A DNA stretch of 64,000 nt from Actinoplanes sp. NBC_00393 (GTDB lineage: Bacteria > Actinomycetota > Actinomycetes > Mycobacteriales > Micromonosporaceae), in NCBI RefSeq assembly GCF_036053395.1, contig NZ_CP107942.1:2942501-3006500 (forward strand), written 5' to 3'. Shown in pieces: positions 46,240 to 53,653 of the stretch (position 1 is its first letter; every line of letters begins with the position of its first letter). Under the pieces are notes generated by a model, which ran no database searches, was not told the DNA's origin, and worked only from the letters and a program-made list of their open reading frames with translations. The position numbers were made by a program, and so were the translations under genes.

Positions 46240-46895
46240 CCGATCCCGCGGAACGAGCGCTCGCCTTTGTGCGGGCGCTTTTTCCGTCTCCGGGCGGGTT
46301 TCCGCCGGGAGTCGCGGTGACGGTCAACTTCCATCCGGACCGGCTGGTCGCCGACGGCCGCACGGTCGCACAATGCCTGGCTGACGACGGCGTGTACCGC
46401 AGCCAGTTCGAGACCCGGATCTCCAACGGCGGGCTGACCGCCTATCCGGTCGGGGACCGCGACCGGTGGGAGCACCGGATGTTCGGCGGCGCCTACACCG
46501 GCACGGCGGCCACGTTCGGGGCGCTCTGGCAGGCGTTGTCGGAGCAGGTCGCGCGTACCGGGACGGCCCTCGGCGTCAGCGCCGCCTCGCCGCAGGCCTG
46601 GATCGAGGCGCTGGCCACCCGCCGCGCCGCCGGCCGCATCGGCCGTGCCCTCGACGACTACGTCGAGGCCCAGATCCATGGCGGGCTCACGGTGAGCAGG
46701 CACGTCGCGGCCGTCGTCGCCGACCGCTACCGGACACCGATCCTGGACGCTGCGGTGATCGGCCGGGCCGCTCGCGACGTGGTGCGCGCCCCGCACGAGT
46801 GGTCCCGGTTCGACGACCCGCTCCAGCTGATCAAGTACCTGTGGCACATCCTCGTCCTGCGCGGCGAACCCCGGGAGCCCGCCCATGATCATTGA
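46236..46895 (+). CDS. DUF3626-like protein
   Basis: The 219-residue protein starts at GTG 46236, overlapping the uppP stop. It has the family block VTVNFHPDRLVADGRTVAQC, YRSQFETRISNGGLTAYPVG and WEHRMFGGAY, and later LDDYVEAQIHGGL. In the DUF3626 proteins I remember, a longer beta-rich section follows MFGGAY. Here it is replaced by a short helical stretch (FGALWQALSEQVARTG), so this may be an internally shortened member. Function unknown. The start of the NUDIX gene overlaps its last 11 bases. Confidence 0.75.
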   Translation: MTDPAERALAFVRALFPSPGGFPPGVAVTVNFHPDRLVADGRTVAQCLADDGVYRSQFETRISNGGLTAYPVGDRDRWEHRMFGGAYTGTAATFGALWQALSEQVARTGTALGVSAASPQAWIEALATRRAAGRIGRALDDYVEAQIHGGLTVSRHVAAVVADRYRTPILDAAVIGRAARDVVRAPHEWSRFDDPLQLIKYLWHILVLRGEPREPAHDH

Positions 46896-47280
46896 CAAGG
46901 TCGCCTGGGTCCGGCTCGACGACGGCACCGTGCTGAGTACCCGGTCACGCGGCAAGGACGTCTACTACCTGCCGGGCGGCAAACGCGAACCCGGCGAGAC
47001 CGACCTGGACACCCTGGTCCGGGAGATCCGCGAGGAGCTCAGCGTCGACATCGTCGCGGCCACCGCCCGGCATCTCGGCACCTTCCATGCCCCGGCCCAC
47101 GGGCACCCGGACGGTGTCACCGTGCAGATGACCTGCTACACCGCCGACTACCGGGGTGACCTGCGCGCCGACCACGAGATCGAGGAGATCGTCCGGCTGA
47201 CCTTCGCCGACCGGGACCACGTCTCCCCGGTGGACCGGGTGATCTTCGACTTCCTGAGCCGGGCCGGCCTGCTTCGCTGA
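46885..47280 (+). CDS. NUDIX hydrolase
   Basis: A 131-residue protein with the Nudix box GGKREPGETDLDTLVREIREEL beginning near residue 30, matching Gx5Ex7REUxEE with all acidic metal ligands. It is one compact domain with no extra targeting part. It hydrolyses a nucleoside diphosphate linked to another group; the substrate is undetermined. It is translationally coupled to the DUF3626-like gene and forms the end of the uppP operon. Confidence 0.92.
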   Translation: MIIDKVAWVRLDDGTVLSTRSRGKDVYYLPGGKREPGETDLDTLVREIREELSVDIVAATARHLGTFHAPAHGHPDGVTVQMTCYTADYRGDLRADHEIEEIVRLTFADRDHVSPVDRVIFDFLSRAGLLR

Positions 47281-47305
47281 CGAGATGTGGCTCACATCCG
47301 GGCGG

Positions 47306-47332
47306 TGTCACGTTGCGGCGGGACCGGGTGTC
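47306..47332 (+). promoter_or_regulatory. Candidate ECF41-type promoter
   Basis: TGTCAC (47306-47311) and TGTC (47329-47332) are spaced by 17 bp, 45 bp before the carboxymuconolactone-decarboxylase-like gene. The reported ECF41 consensus is TGTCACA and CGTC. The -35 fits well and the -10 differs in one base. Confidence 0.5.
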
Positions 47333-47377
47333 TTAGAAGGGCGTACCCACCGACAACCACCGGTAAGGAGCGCCACC

Positions 47378-47851
47378 ATGCAAGCACGGCTGAACTTCTT
47401 CGCTGACCCGACCGCTCTCAAGGCGATCAAACACCTGACCGCCGCCGGCCGGGTGCTCGCCGAGTCCACGCTGCCGCTGGCCACCCAGGAGCTGGTGCGG
47501 CTGCGGGCCAGCCAGATCAACGGCTGCGCCTTCTGCACCGACATGCACACCAAGGAGGCTGTGGCTGCCGGCGAGACCCAGCTGCGGCTGAACATGGTCG
47601 CCACCTGGCGGGAGGCCACCGTGTTCACCGACGCCGAGCGGGCCGCCCTGGCGCTGGCCGAGCAGGGCACCCGGGTCGCCGACGCGGCCCCCGGCGTCAG
47701 CGACGACGCCTGGGCGAACGCGGCGAAATACTACGACGACGAGCAACTCGCCGCGCTGGTCACCGGGATCGCGCTGATCAACGCGTTCAACCGGCTCAAC
47801 GTGATGGTCCAGCAGCCGGGCGGCGACTACCGGGTCGGCCAGTTCGCCTGA
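47378..47851 (+). CDS. Carboxymuconolactone decarboxylase / AhpD-like protein
   Basis: The 157-residue protein starts at ATG 47378 after AAGGAG. It is an all-helical AhpD-like fold with the redox motif CAFCTDMH near residue 50 (CxxC plus His). Such proteins act as peroxidase or disulfide partners and are typically encoded beside ECF41 sigma factors, as here. The gene is followed by a strong hairpin and then the sigma factor gene. Confidence 0.9.
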   Translation: MQARLNFFADPTALKAIKHLTAAGRVLAESTLPLATQELVRLRASQINGCAFCTDMHTKEAVAAGETQLRLNMVATWREATVFTDAERAALALAEQGTRVADAAPGVSDDAWANAAKYYDDEQLAALVTGIALINAFNRLNVMVQQPGGDYRVGQFA

Positions 47852-47861
47852 CGCCCGAGCC

Positions 47862-47891
47862 CTGCCGTGCCGGGCCGCCCCGGCACGGCAG
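47862..47891. terminator. Perfect 13-bp hairpin between AhpD-like and sigma-factor genes
   Basis: CTGCCGTGCCGGG (47862-47874), a four-base loop, then the exact complement to 47891. It is 10 bases after the stop and 25 bases before the sigma gene, so it may be a terminator or an attenuator that lowers sigma expression relative to the enzyme. Confidence 0.7.
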
Positions 47892-47915
47892 GCGGACGAA
47901 CGAGAGGACGGGCGC

Positions 47916-48821
47916 ATGTCCGATTCCACCGGCTACCGGCCGCTGCTGTTCTCGATCGCCTACGGCATGACGGGGTCGGTCGGTGACGCCGAGGACATCG
48001 TGCAGGACGCGTTCCTCGGCGAGACGAAGGCCCGGCAGGCGGGCACGACGATCACCGACCGCAAGGCGTACCTGACCACCTCGGTGACCCGGCTCGGCAT
48101 CAACTATCTGCGCTCGGCCCGGGTGAAGCGGGAGACGTACGTGGGCAACTGGCTGCCCGAACCGGTCGTGGTGCCCGCCGACGGCCCCGGCCCGGCCGAA
48201 CACGCCGAGCTGTCCGACTCGCTGTCGATGGCGTTCCTGGTGCTGCTCGAAGCGTTGTCTCCGGTCGAGCGGGCGGTGTTCATGCTGCACGAGGTGTTCG
48301 GCTACAGCCACGCCGAGACCGCAGCGGTGGTCGGCAAGTCGGAGGTGAACTGCCGGCAGATCTTCGCCCGGGCCCGGCAACGGCTCGCGGCGGGCCGGCC
48401 GGCGCCCGGTCCGGCCCGGCGGGCCGAGAGCGACGAGCTGGCCCGCCGGTTCTTCGACGCGGTCACCGGCGGCGACCTGGACGCGCTGCTCGGCACCCTG
48501 GCACCCGACGTGGTGTCCTACGGTGACGGCGGCGGCAAGGCCCCCGCGCTGGCCACCCCGCTGGCCGGGCGCGAGCAGGTCGGGCTGTTCCTGCACCAGC
48601 TGTTCCGCCGGATCGCGCAGGCCGGCGGCACTCTGCACCCGTCGCTGGTGAACAACCGGCCGGGCGCGGTGCTGCACGACGCCGCCGGCCGGGTGATCAG
48701 CGTGCTGGAGCTCGACATCGCCGACGGCGCGGTCCGGACCATCCACGGCGTGATCAACCCGGACAAGCTCGGTCACCTCGGACCGCTCGCGGATCTCAGC
48801 CGGGGATTGCCTCGTCCTTGA
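47916..48821 (+). CDS. ECF41-type sigma factor with SnoaL-like C-terminal domain
   Basis: The 301-residue protein has sigma region 2 (RPLLFSIAYGMTGSVGDAED, DAFLGETKARQAG) and region 4 (ALSPVERAVFMLHEVFGYSH, VVGKSEVNCRQIFARARQR). The fused C-terminal domain of about 120 residues (ARRFFDAVTGGDLDALLGTL, DVVSYGDGGGK) is the NTF2/SnoaL-like part that modulates ECF41 activity. There is no anti-sigma gene, as expected for this class. It probably directs the AhpD-like gene through the promoter at 47306-47332. Confidence 0.93.
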   Translation: MSDSTGYRPLLFSIAYGMTGSVGDAEDIVQDAFLGETKARQAGTTITDRKAYLTTSVTRLGINYLRSARVKRETYVGNWLPEPVVVPADGPGPAEHAELSDSLSMAFLVLLEALSPVERAVFMLHEVFGYSHAETAAVVGKSEVNCRQIFARARQRLAAGRPAPGPARRAESDELARRFFDAVTGGDLDALLGTLAPDVVSYGDGGGKAPALATPLAGREQVGLFLHQLFRRIAQAGGTLHPSLVNNRPGAVLHDAAGRVISVLELDIADGAVRTIHGVINPDKLGHLGPLADLSRGLPRP

Positions 48822-49323
48822 TCAGGGCGTCGACCAGGCGTTCCCCGGCCGGCCACGGCCCGAACCCGGTCTTCGAGTCGAGGTGGCCGACCGGGCCCGC
48901 GTCGTACAGTTCGGCGCCCCAGTCCCGGCCGATCGCCGCAGCCTGCTCGAACGTGGCGTTCGGGTCGTTGCGGCTGGCCACCACGACAGTCCGGAACGGC
49001 AGCCGGGTCCAGGTGACCTCCGGCCGGTCCAGGAACGGCGGGGTGACCATCAGCGCGGCCCGCACCGGCCCGGTGTGCTGCGCCGCCCAGAACGCGACGG
49101 TCAGGCAGCCGGCGCTGTGCGCGACCAGCACCGCCGGCTCGTCACTGGCCCGCAGCGCTTGGTCCAGGGCGGCGACCCGCTCGTCCGGCTCGTAGGGCGG
49201 CCCGGGCGGCTCCGGCGCCCAATGGACATCCGGGCGCTGCGCTTGCCACTGCACCGACCAGTGCCCGGGCAACGGCTTGCCCCGCCCCGGCACCAGCAAC
49301 ACTCTCGCCGCCGTCGAAGTCAT
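48796..49323 (-). CDS. Alpha/beta hydrolase, RBBP9/YdeN family
   Basis: About 175 residues from ATG 49323; a longer frame upstream lacks family sequence. It has RVLLVPGRG, then the nucleophile motif VLVAHSAGCLTVAFWA. VVVASRNDPNATFEQA contains the catalytic Asp, and VGHLDSKTGFGPWP the His. This matches the serine hydrolase family of RBBP9/YdeN. The natural substrate is unknown. The gene end overlaps the sigma-factor end by 26 bp. Confidence 0.88.
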   Translation of the reverse strand: MTSTAARVLLVPGRGKPLPGHWSVQWQAQRPDVHWAPEPPGPPYEPDERVAALDQALRASDEPAVLVAHSAGCLTVAFWAAQHTGPVRAALMVTPPFLDRPEVTWTRLPFRTVVVASRNDPNATFEQAAAIGRDWGAELYDAGPVGHLDSKTGFGPWPAGERLVDALIKDEAIPG

Positions 49324-49386
49324 GCCCGTCAACGTATGTTTGGCGTCGCGGCGGCGCGGGAAGGCGCGCCCGATGATGCGACCCCG

Positions 49387-49611
49387 ATGTTGCCTGTCGC
49401 CGTGACCGGCCGCCGGACCTGGCCGGCCGACCCCGACGAGGTCCGTGACATCCTGCGCGACCAACTGGGCCCGGCCTGGCTGGTCACCTACACCGGCAGC
49501 ACCGGCCGGTTCCGCGCCGAACGCGACCATGCCTCCGGGCACACCACGGTGGAGGCCGCCGACCCGGACGCGGTCTGTGCCGTGGTCGACGCCTACTTCG
49601 ACCGGGAATGA
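49387..49611 (+). CDS. Small hypothetical protein (74 aa)
   Basis: The ATG 49387 frame has a very strong G/C preference at third positions and a globular-looking sequence: RRTWPADPDEVRDILRDQLG, AWLVTYTGSTGRFRAE and AVCAVVDAYFDRE. It is divergent from the RBBP9-like gene (63 bp apart) and its stop abuts the stop of the ppk2 gene. No family is recognised. Confidence 0.6.
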   Translation: MLPVAVTGRRTWPADPDEVRDILRDQLGPAWLVTYTGSTGRFRAERDHASGHTTVEAADPDAVCAVVDAYFDRE

Positions 49612-50400
49612 TCAGAGCGCGGCCGCGTGGTCCGGCACCTCGGTCTGCTTCTCGCGTGGCATGCGCTGATACCCCGTACTCTTCGGGCGTTTCGGCAGTT
49701 TGATCTCCGGCTGTTTCACCTCGGTGTACGGCAGCGTGGACAGCAGGTGCGCGATCATGTTGATCCGGGCGCGGCGTTTGTCCTCGGCATCCACCACATA
49801 CCACGGCGCCTCGGTGATGTCGGTGTGGCCGAACATCTCGTCCTTGGCCTGCGAATACTGCTCCCAGCGGCTGATCGACTCGACGTCCATCGGCGACAGC
49901 TTCCAGCGCCGCATCGGATCCTTGAGCCGGTCGCGGAACCGCCGCTCCTGCTCCTTGTCGCTCACCGAGAACCAATACTTACGCAGCAGAATCCCGTCCT
50001 CCACGAGCAGCCGCTCGAAGATCGGGCACTGGTGCAGGAACCGCTGATACTCCTGCTCGGTGCAGAACTTCATGACCCGCTCGACGCCGGCCCGGTTGTA
50101 CCAGCTGCGGTCGAACAGCACGATCTCCCCGGCCGATGGCAGATGCTCCACATAGCGCTGGAAATACCACCGCGTGCGCTGCCGGTCGGTCGGCGCCGGC
50201 AACGCGACGATCCGCGCGACCCGCGGATTCAGAAACTCGGTCACCCGTTTGATCGCGCCGCCCTTGCCGGCCGCGTCGCGCCCCTCGAAGAGCACGACGA
50301 CGCGCTCCCCGGAAGCCCTCACCCACTCCTGAACCTTGACCAGCTCCAGCTGGAGCCGCACCAGCTCCGTCTCATACAGCTCGCGATCAAGCTTGGCCAC
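49612..50400 (-). CDS. ppk2: Polyphosphate kinase 2
   Basis: The 262-residue one-domain PPK2 has Walker A GRDAAGKGG at 40-48, Walker B with the lid helix start in VLFDRSWYNRAGVERVM, and the conserved RRWKLSPMDVES and WYVVDAEDKRRARIN. These enzymes use polyphosphate to phosphorylate nucleoside di- or monophosphates. The short tail ending KQTEVPDHAAAL is unremarkable. The gene is monocistronic; a region of tandem repeats lies just upstream of its promoter. Confidence 0.95.
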   Translation of the reverse strand: MAKLDRELYETELVRLQLELVKVQEWVRASGERVVVLFEGRDAAGKGGAIKRVTEFLNPRVARIVALPAPTDRQRTRWYFQRYVEHLPSAGEIVLFDRSWYNRAGVERVMKFCTEQEYQRFLHQCPIFERLLVEDGILLRKYWFSVSDKEQERRFRDRLKDPMRRWKLSPMDVESISRWEQYSQAKDEMFGHTDITEAPWYVVDAEDKRRARINMIAHLLSTLPYTEVKQPEIKLPKRPKSTGYQRMPREKQTEVPDHAAAL

Positions 50401-50589
50401 GGCGACCTCCCGGCTAGGAAAACCACCCTAGCTGCCGCCACCGACACTTTTCACCGCCGACTTCAAGATTCGGGGTACGGGCGATGCCCGTCCCGCCGAA
50501 CCCTGCCCGTCCCGCCGCACGACGCGGCCACCAGCCACTCCAGCCCTCAGCGCGCCCGCCGGGAAATGTGCGGTGGTCCAGCGACGGCC
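50401..50589. other. ppk2 upstream region before the repeat array
   Basis: No convincing gene is present. This is the 5' region of ppk2, with short CGTCCCGCCG direct repeats around 50490-50517. Between here and the gene ending at 50954 lie the repeat array and the duplicated GntR end. Confidence 0.5.
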
Positions 50590-50850
50590 GTCCCCCGCCC
50601 ACCCCCGGCTGACACCCAGCGTCGCTTCCCGGCGGTCGAGACAGCACTGGCCGTCAGCCAACCCTTCCCGGCTGACTCCCACCGCTGCCTCCCAGCCCGG
50701 GATACAACCGTGGCGGTCAGCCGACGTGCTTGGCTGACCGCCAGCGCTGCCTCGACGGCCCGGAAGCAACGCTGGTGGTCAGCCGGGCGTGCGTGGCTGA
50801 CGGCCAGCGCTGCCTCGACGGCCCGGAACCGACGCTGGGGGTCAGCCGGG
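50590..50850. repeat. 63-bp tandem repeats with internal palindromes
   Basis: Units start near 50652, 50715, 50777 and 50840, with a more degenerate unit before. Each has a GGTCAGCC...GGCTGAC inverted pair, with a full eight-base stem in the second unit. CCAGCGCTGCCTCGACGGCC is shared exactly by the two central copies. Open frames on both strands show the same 21-residue period, but codon bias and motifs do not support a protein. It resembles the 30934-31076 array in period and in two sequence blocks. Confidence 0.8.
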
Positions 50851-50860
50851 GTGCTGGTTT

Positions 50861-50948
50861 ACAGGCGGTCTTCCAGGGCGGCTTTGACCAGGGCGAGGGC
50901 GGTGGCGGCCGGGATGCCGAGGGCGCGGGTGCGTACGTCATGGCTGCC
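50861..50948. repeat. Decayed copy of the GntR gene 3' end
   Basis: These 88 bases match 51396-51490, the last codons of the GntR gene, almost perfectly, except for a seven-base deletion that breaks the frame and one or two substitutions. The two copies are direct repeats flanking the gene at 50954-51397, which suggests that gene was part of a tandem duplication followed by loss. Confidence 0.85.
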
Positions 50949-50953
50949 GGCGT

Positions 50954-51397
50954 TCAGCCGTCGTCGTTGTGGGCCTTGGTGAGCAGCCGGTGCTGGATCG
51001 CGTGGCGTCGCGCGTCCTGGGCGTCGTGCCAGTCCCGCCAGGACGGGCGGTCGGCGGGGCCGGCGGTCACCAGCAGGTCGTACGGCGCATAGTCGTTGTA
51101 GTCCTTCTCCAGCGTGTACCCGGCAGCGGTGAGGATCTCGGCCATCGCGTCCCGCATGGCATCGCTGACCGCGCCGTGAAACCGCGCGCCCGGGCCGCCC
51201 CTCTGCAACCGGGAGTATTCGTGCATGCCCACGGTCATCAGCGCGTAGTGGACCCGCCAGCCGACGACGACACCGCTGTCGTCGGGCTGCACGGTCGCGC
51301 CGGCCGAGGTCATGCTGCTGTACTCGACCGGCAGCACGGGCAGGCCGGCGGCGCCGAGATCCTCGCGGATCAGCATGGCCAGAACGTCGAAGTTCAC
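50954..51397 (-). CDS. Hypothetical protein in the MFS-GntR operon
   Basis: The 147-residue protein has a GTG start overlapping the GntR stop (GTGA). Sequence: MNFDVLAMLIREDLGAAGLP, VVGWRVHYALMTVGMHEYSR, DAMRDAMAEILTAAGYTLEK and APYDLLVTAG. It is a small alpha/beta protein without known motifs. Coupled translation suggests a link to the GntR regulator. It is bracketed by direct repeats of the GntR 3' end. Confidence 0.75.
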   Translation of the reverse strand: MNFDVLAMLIREDLGAAGLPVLPVEYSSMTSAGATVQPDDSGVVVGWRVHYALMTVGMHEYSRLQRGGPGARFHGAVSDAMRDAMAEILTAAGYTLEKDYNDYAPYDLLVTAGPADRPSWRDWHDAQDARRHAIQHRLLTKAHNDDG

Positions 51398-51756
51398 AGG
51401 CGGTCTTCCAGGGCGGCTTTGACCAGGGCGAGGGCGGTGTCGGCCGGGATGCCGAGGGCGCGGGTGCGTTCGGCGTACGTCATGGCTGCCTGTTGGGCCT
51501 GCCGGGACGTGCCGGCCGCGCGGGAGGTGATCACCGTGCCCGCGCGGCCGCGGGTTTCCACCAGGCCGGCCTGTTCCAGCTCGCGGTATGCGCGGGCGAC
51601 CGTGTTGACCGCCAGGCCGAGGTCGCCGGCGAGCTGGCGTACCGGGGGCAGTTTGGTGCCCGCGGCGAGCGAGCCGGCGGCGGCGAGCTCGGCGATGCGC
51701 AGCCGGACCTGCTCGTAGGGTGGCGTCGCCGAGTCCGCGTCGATCGTGATGTCCAC
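51394..51756 (-). CDS. GntR-family regulator, YtrA-like
   Basis: The 120-residue protein starts at GTG 51756, which overlaps the MFS stop (TAGTG). The winged helix is TPPYEQVRLRIAELAAAGSL, LPPVRQLAGDLGLAVNTVAR and ELEQAGLVETRGRAGTVI. A short helical C-terminus ends TALALVKAALEDRL, the part that is duplicated at 50861-50948. It probably regulates its own operon with the transporter. Confidence 0.92.
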   Translation of the reverse strand: MDITIDADSATPPYEQVRLRIAELAAAGSLAAGTKLPPVRQLAGDLGLAVNTVARAYRELEQAGLVETRGRAGTVITSRAAGTSRQAQQAAMTYAERTRALGIPADTALALVKAALEDRL

Positions 51757-53132
51757 TAGATGAGCTTCGGCGGTGTGTTGCCGACCGCCTGGATGGCGCG
51801 CCGCAGCGGCACGAAGGCGAGCAGCACGCCGCCGACGAGGAAGAAGACCATCAGGGAGATGATGCCGGTCCGGTAGCTGTTGGTGACCTGGAAGATCAGG
51901 CCGAAGAACAGCGGGCCGAGCCAGCTGGTGCCCTTGTCGCTGATCTCGTAGAAGCCGTAGTACTCGCCCTCTTTGCCGGCCGGGATGAGCTGCGAGAACA
52001 GGCTGCGCGACAGGGCCTGGCTGCCGCCCATGACCAGGCCGATGCCGGCGCCGAGCAGCATGAACGGCAGCGGTTCGCCTTCCGGCAGCCAGTAGGCGGC
52101 GGTGACCACGCCCAGCCACAGGGCCAGCGACAGCAGGATCGTCTTGCGGGCGCCGATCTTGTTGGCCAGCGCGCCGAGCAGCAGCGCGCCGCCGAAGGCG
52201 AGGAACTGCACGATCAGGATGGTCAGGATCAGCGTGGACTGTTCGAGCTTGAGTTCCTCGGTGCCGAACTGGCTGGCCAGCGCGATGACGGTCTGGATGC
52301 CGTCGTTGTAGATCAGGTACGCGCCGAGGAAGAACAGCGTCAACGGGTACGCCCGCATCCCCTTGATGGTGTGCCCGAGCTGCTTGAACCCGTCGGTGAG
52401 CACGTTGCCGCGCGCCTTGCCGGACTCGACGCTGGGGTGCTCGCGCAGCCACAGCAGCGGCACGGTGGTGAACGCCGCCCACCACAGGCCGGCCGACACG
52501 ATCGACCAGCGGGCGATGTCCAGGGTGCGCTGCGGGTTGCCTTCCTCCGACAGCGACATCACGGCGATCAGGTTGAGCAGCAGCAGCACACCGCCGCCGA
52601 GGTAGCCGGCGGCCCACCCGCGGCTGGAGATCTTGTCGCGTTCGTCGGGCCCGGCCAGCTGCGGCAGGAACGAGTTGTAGACGACCACCGCCGCGCCGAA
52701 CGCGATGTTGGCGATCAGGAACAGGAAGCCGCCGAGCAGGTAGCGGTCGCCGGTGACGAAGACCATGCTGACGGTGGCGGCGGCGCCGATGAACGCGGCC
52801 CCGGCCAGCAGCGGCTTCTTGCGCGGCGCGCGGTCGGCGACGGCGCCCATGACCGGCAGCACGAAGACGGTGAGCAGCACCGACAGCGACACCAGGTAGG
52901 CGAAGTAGGAGCCGGCGGCGACGGTGATGCCGAACGGCCGGACCACCCCGTCGCAGTCGTCGGCGTCGATCGCGCAGCCGGCGGCCAGCTCGGTCACGGT
53001 GGTCAGGAACGGCCCCAGGAACACGGTGATCACCGTGGTGGAGAAGGCCGACATCGCCCAGTCGTAGAAGTACCAGCCGGTGCGTTCGCGCCGGCCGGCG
53101 GGAACGGGGGTGGGGGTGCCGGTCACGGCCAT
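51756..53132 (-). CDS. Major facilitator superfamily transporter, UMF1/ATG22-like
   Basis: The 458-residue protein has about twelve membrane helices. The N-terminus GWYFYDWAMSAFSTTVITVF and the interior AFGAAVVVYNSFLPQLA with RGWAAGYLGGG are hallmarks of the UMF1 (ATG22-like) branch of MFS. In yeast, Atg22 exports amino acids from the vacuole; bacterial substrates are mostly unknown. It is the first gene of an operon with GntR and the hypothetical protein. Confidence 0.9.
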   Translation of the reverse strand: MAVTGTPTPVPAGRRERTGWYFYDWAMSAFSTTVITVFLGPFLTTVTELAAGCAIDADDCDGVVRPFGITVAAGSYFAYLVSLSVLLTVFVLPVMGAVADRAPRKKPLLAGAAFIGAAATVSMVFVTGDRYLLGGFLFLIANIAFGAAVVVYNSFLPQLAGPDERDKISSRGWAAGYLGGGVLLLLNLIAVMSLSEEGNPQRTLDIARWSIVSAGLWWAAFTTVPLLWLREHPSVESGKARGNVLTDGFKQLGHTIKGMRAYPLTLFFLGAYLIYNDGIQTVIALASQFGTEELKLEQSTLILTILIVQFLAFGGALLLGALANKIGARKTILLSLALWLGVVTAAYWLPEGEPLPFMLLGAGIGLVMGGSQALSRSLFSQLIPAGKEGEYYGFYEISDKGTSWLGPLFFGLIFQVTNSYRTGIISLMVFFLVGGVLLAFVPLRRAIQAVGNTPPKLI

Positions 53133-53203
53133 CGATCGCGCTCCAGTTTGTTAAAGGTGCGCGCACATGATGCCACCCGCCGACCGCTTACGGGAGACAC
53201 GGA

Positions 53204-53653
53204 TCACTGTTCACCGGGTGTCCACCACCGGGCCAGGGCGCTGGTGGCGGGATCCTCGTCGGCGGCGAGCACGGTCCACGGGTCGGCGCCCTCGGGAAGA
53301 TCCACTCCGGCGTACGCGGCGAGCTCGTCGGCACGTACCGCTTCGACCGGGGCGCTGAACCCGGACGGGTCGGCGGCGCCGAGGGTGCCGGGGTCGATCC
53401 ACGGGAAGCCGTCGACGGGTTCGGGCAGCTCACCGACGTCCAGTGACGGCGGGAACACGGTGTCGTCGACGGCGACCGGCTCCGGGTCGGCGACGTCGGC
53501 GATCTCGGGGAAGTCCGGCTCGTCCCACGGTGTGTCGTCCTGCAGGTCCGCTTCAACCGAGGTGTCCGGAATGTCGGGTTGGTCGAACTCCGGCTGCTCG
53601 ACTTCCGGCAGGTCGTCGTCGAAGTCGAAGTCGTCGTCCCAGTGGTCGGTCAT
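53204..53653 (-). CDS. Strongly acidic hypothetical protein
   Basis: The 149-residue protein begins MTDHWDDDFDFDDDLPEVEQ and keeps a high Asp/Glu/Pro content through its first 90 residues, likely disordered. A more ordered C-terminal part reads AVRADELAAYAGVDLPEGAD PWTVLAADEDPATSALARWW. It overlaps the second dynamin gene by four bases, so it is translationally coupled. Acidic partners may regulate the GTPases or bind basic surfaces; this is inference. Confidence 0.78.
   Translation of the reverse strand: MTDHWDDDFDFDDDLPEVEQPEFDQPDIPDTSVEADLQDDTPWDEPDFPEIADVADPEPVAVDDTVFPPSLDVGELPEPVDGFPWIDPGTLGAADPSGFSAPVEAVRADELAAYAGVDLPEGADPWTVLAADEDPATSALARWWTPGEQ

Noticed and set aside
50590..50850. 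Possible CRISPR array
   Set aside because: The units are contiguous 63-bp tandem copies without unique spacers, and no cas genes are present.
49627..50982. A 451-codon plus-strand frame across ppk2 and the repeat array
   Set aside because: It lies antisense to a certain PPK2 gene and the rest is the 63-bp repeat read through; no domain is recognisable.
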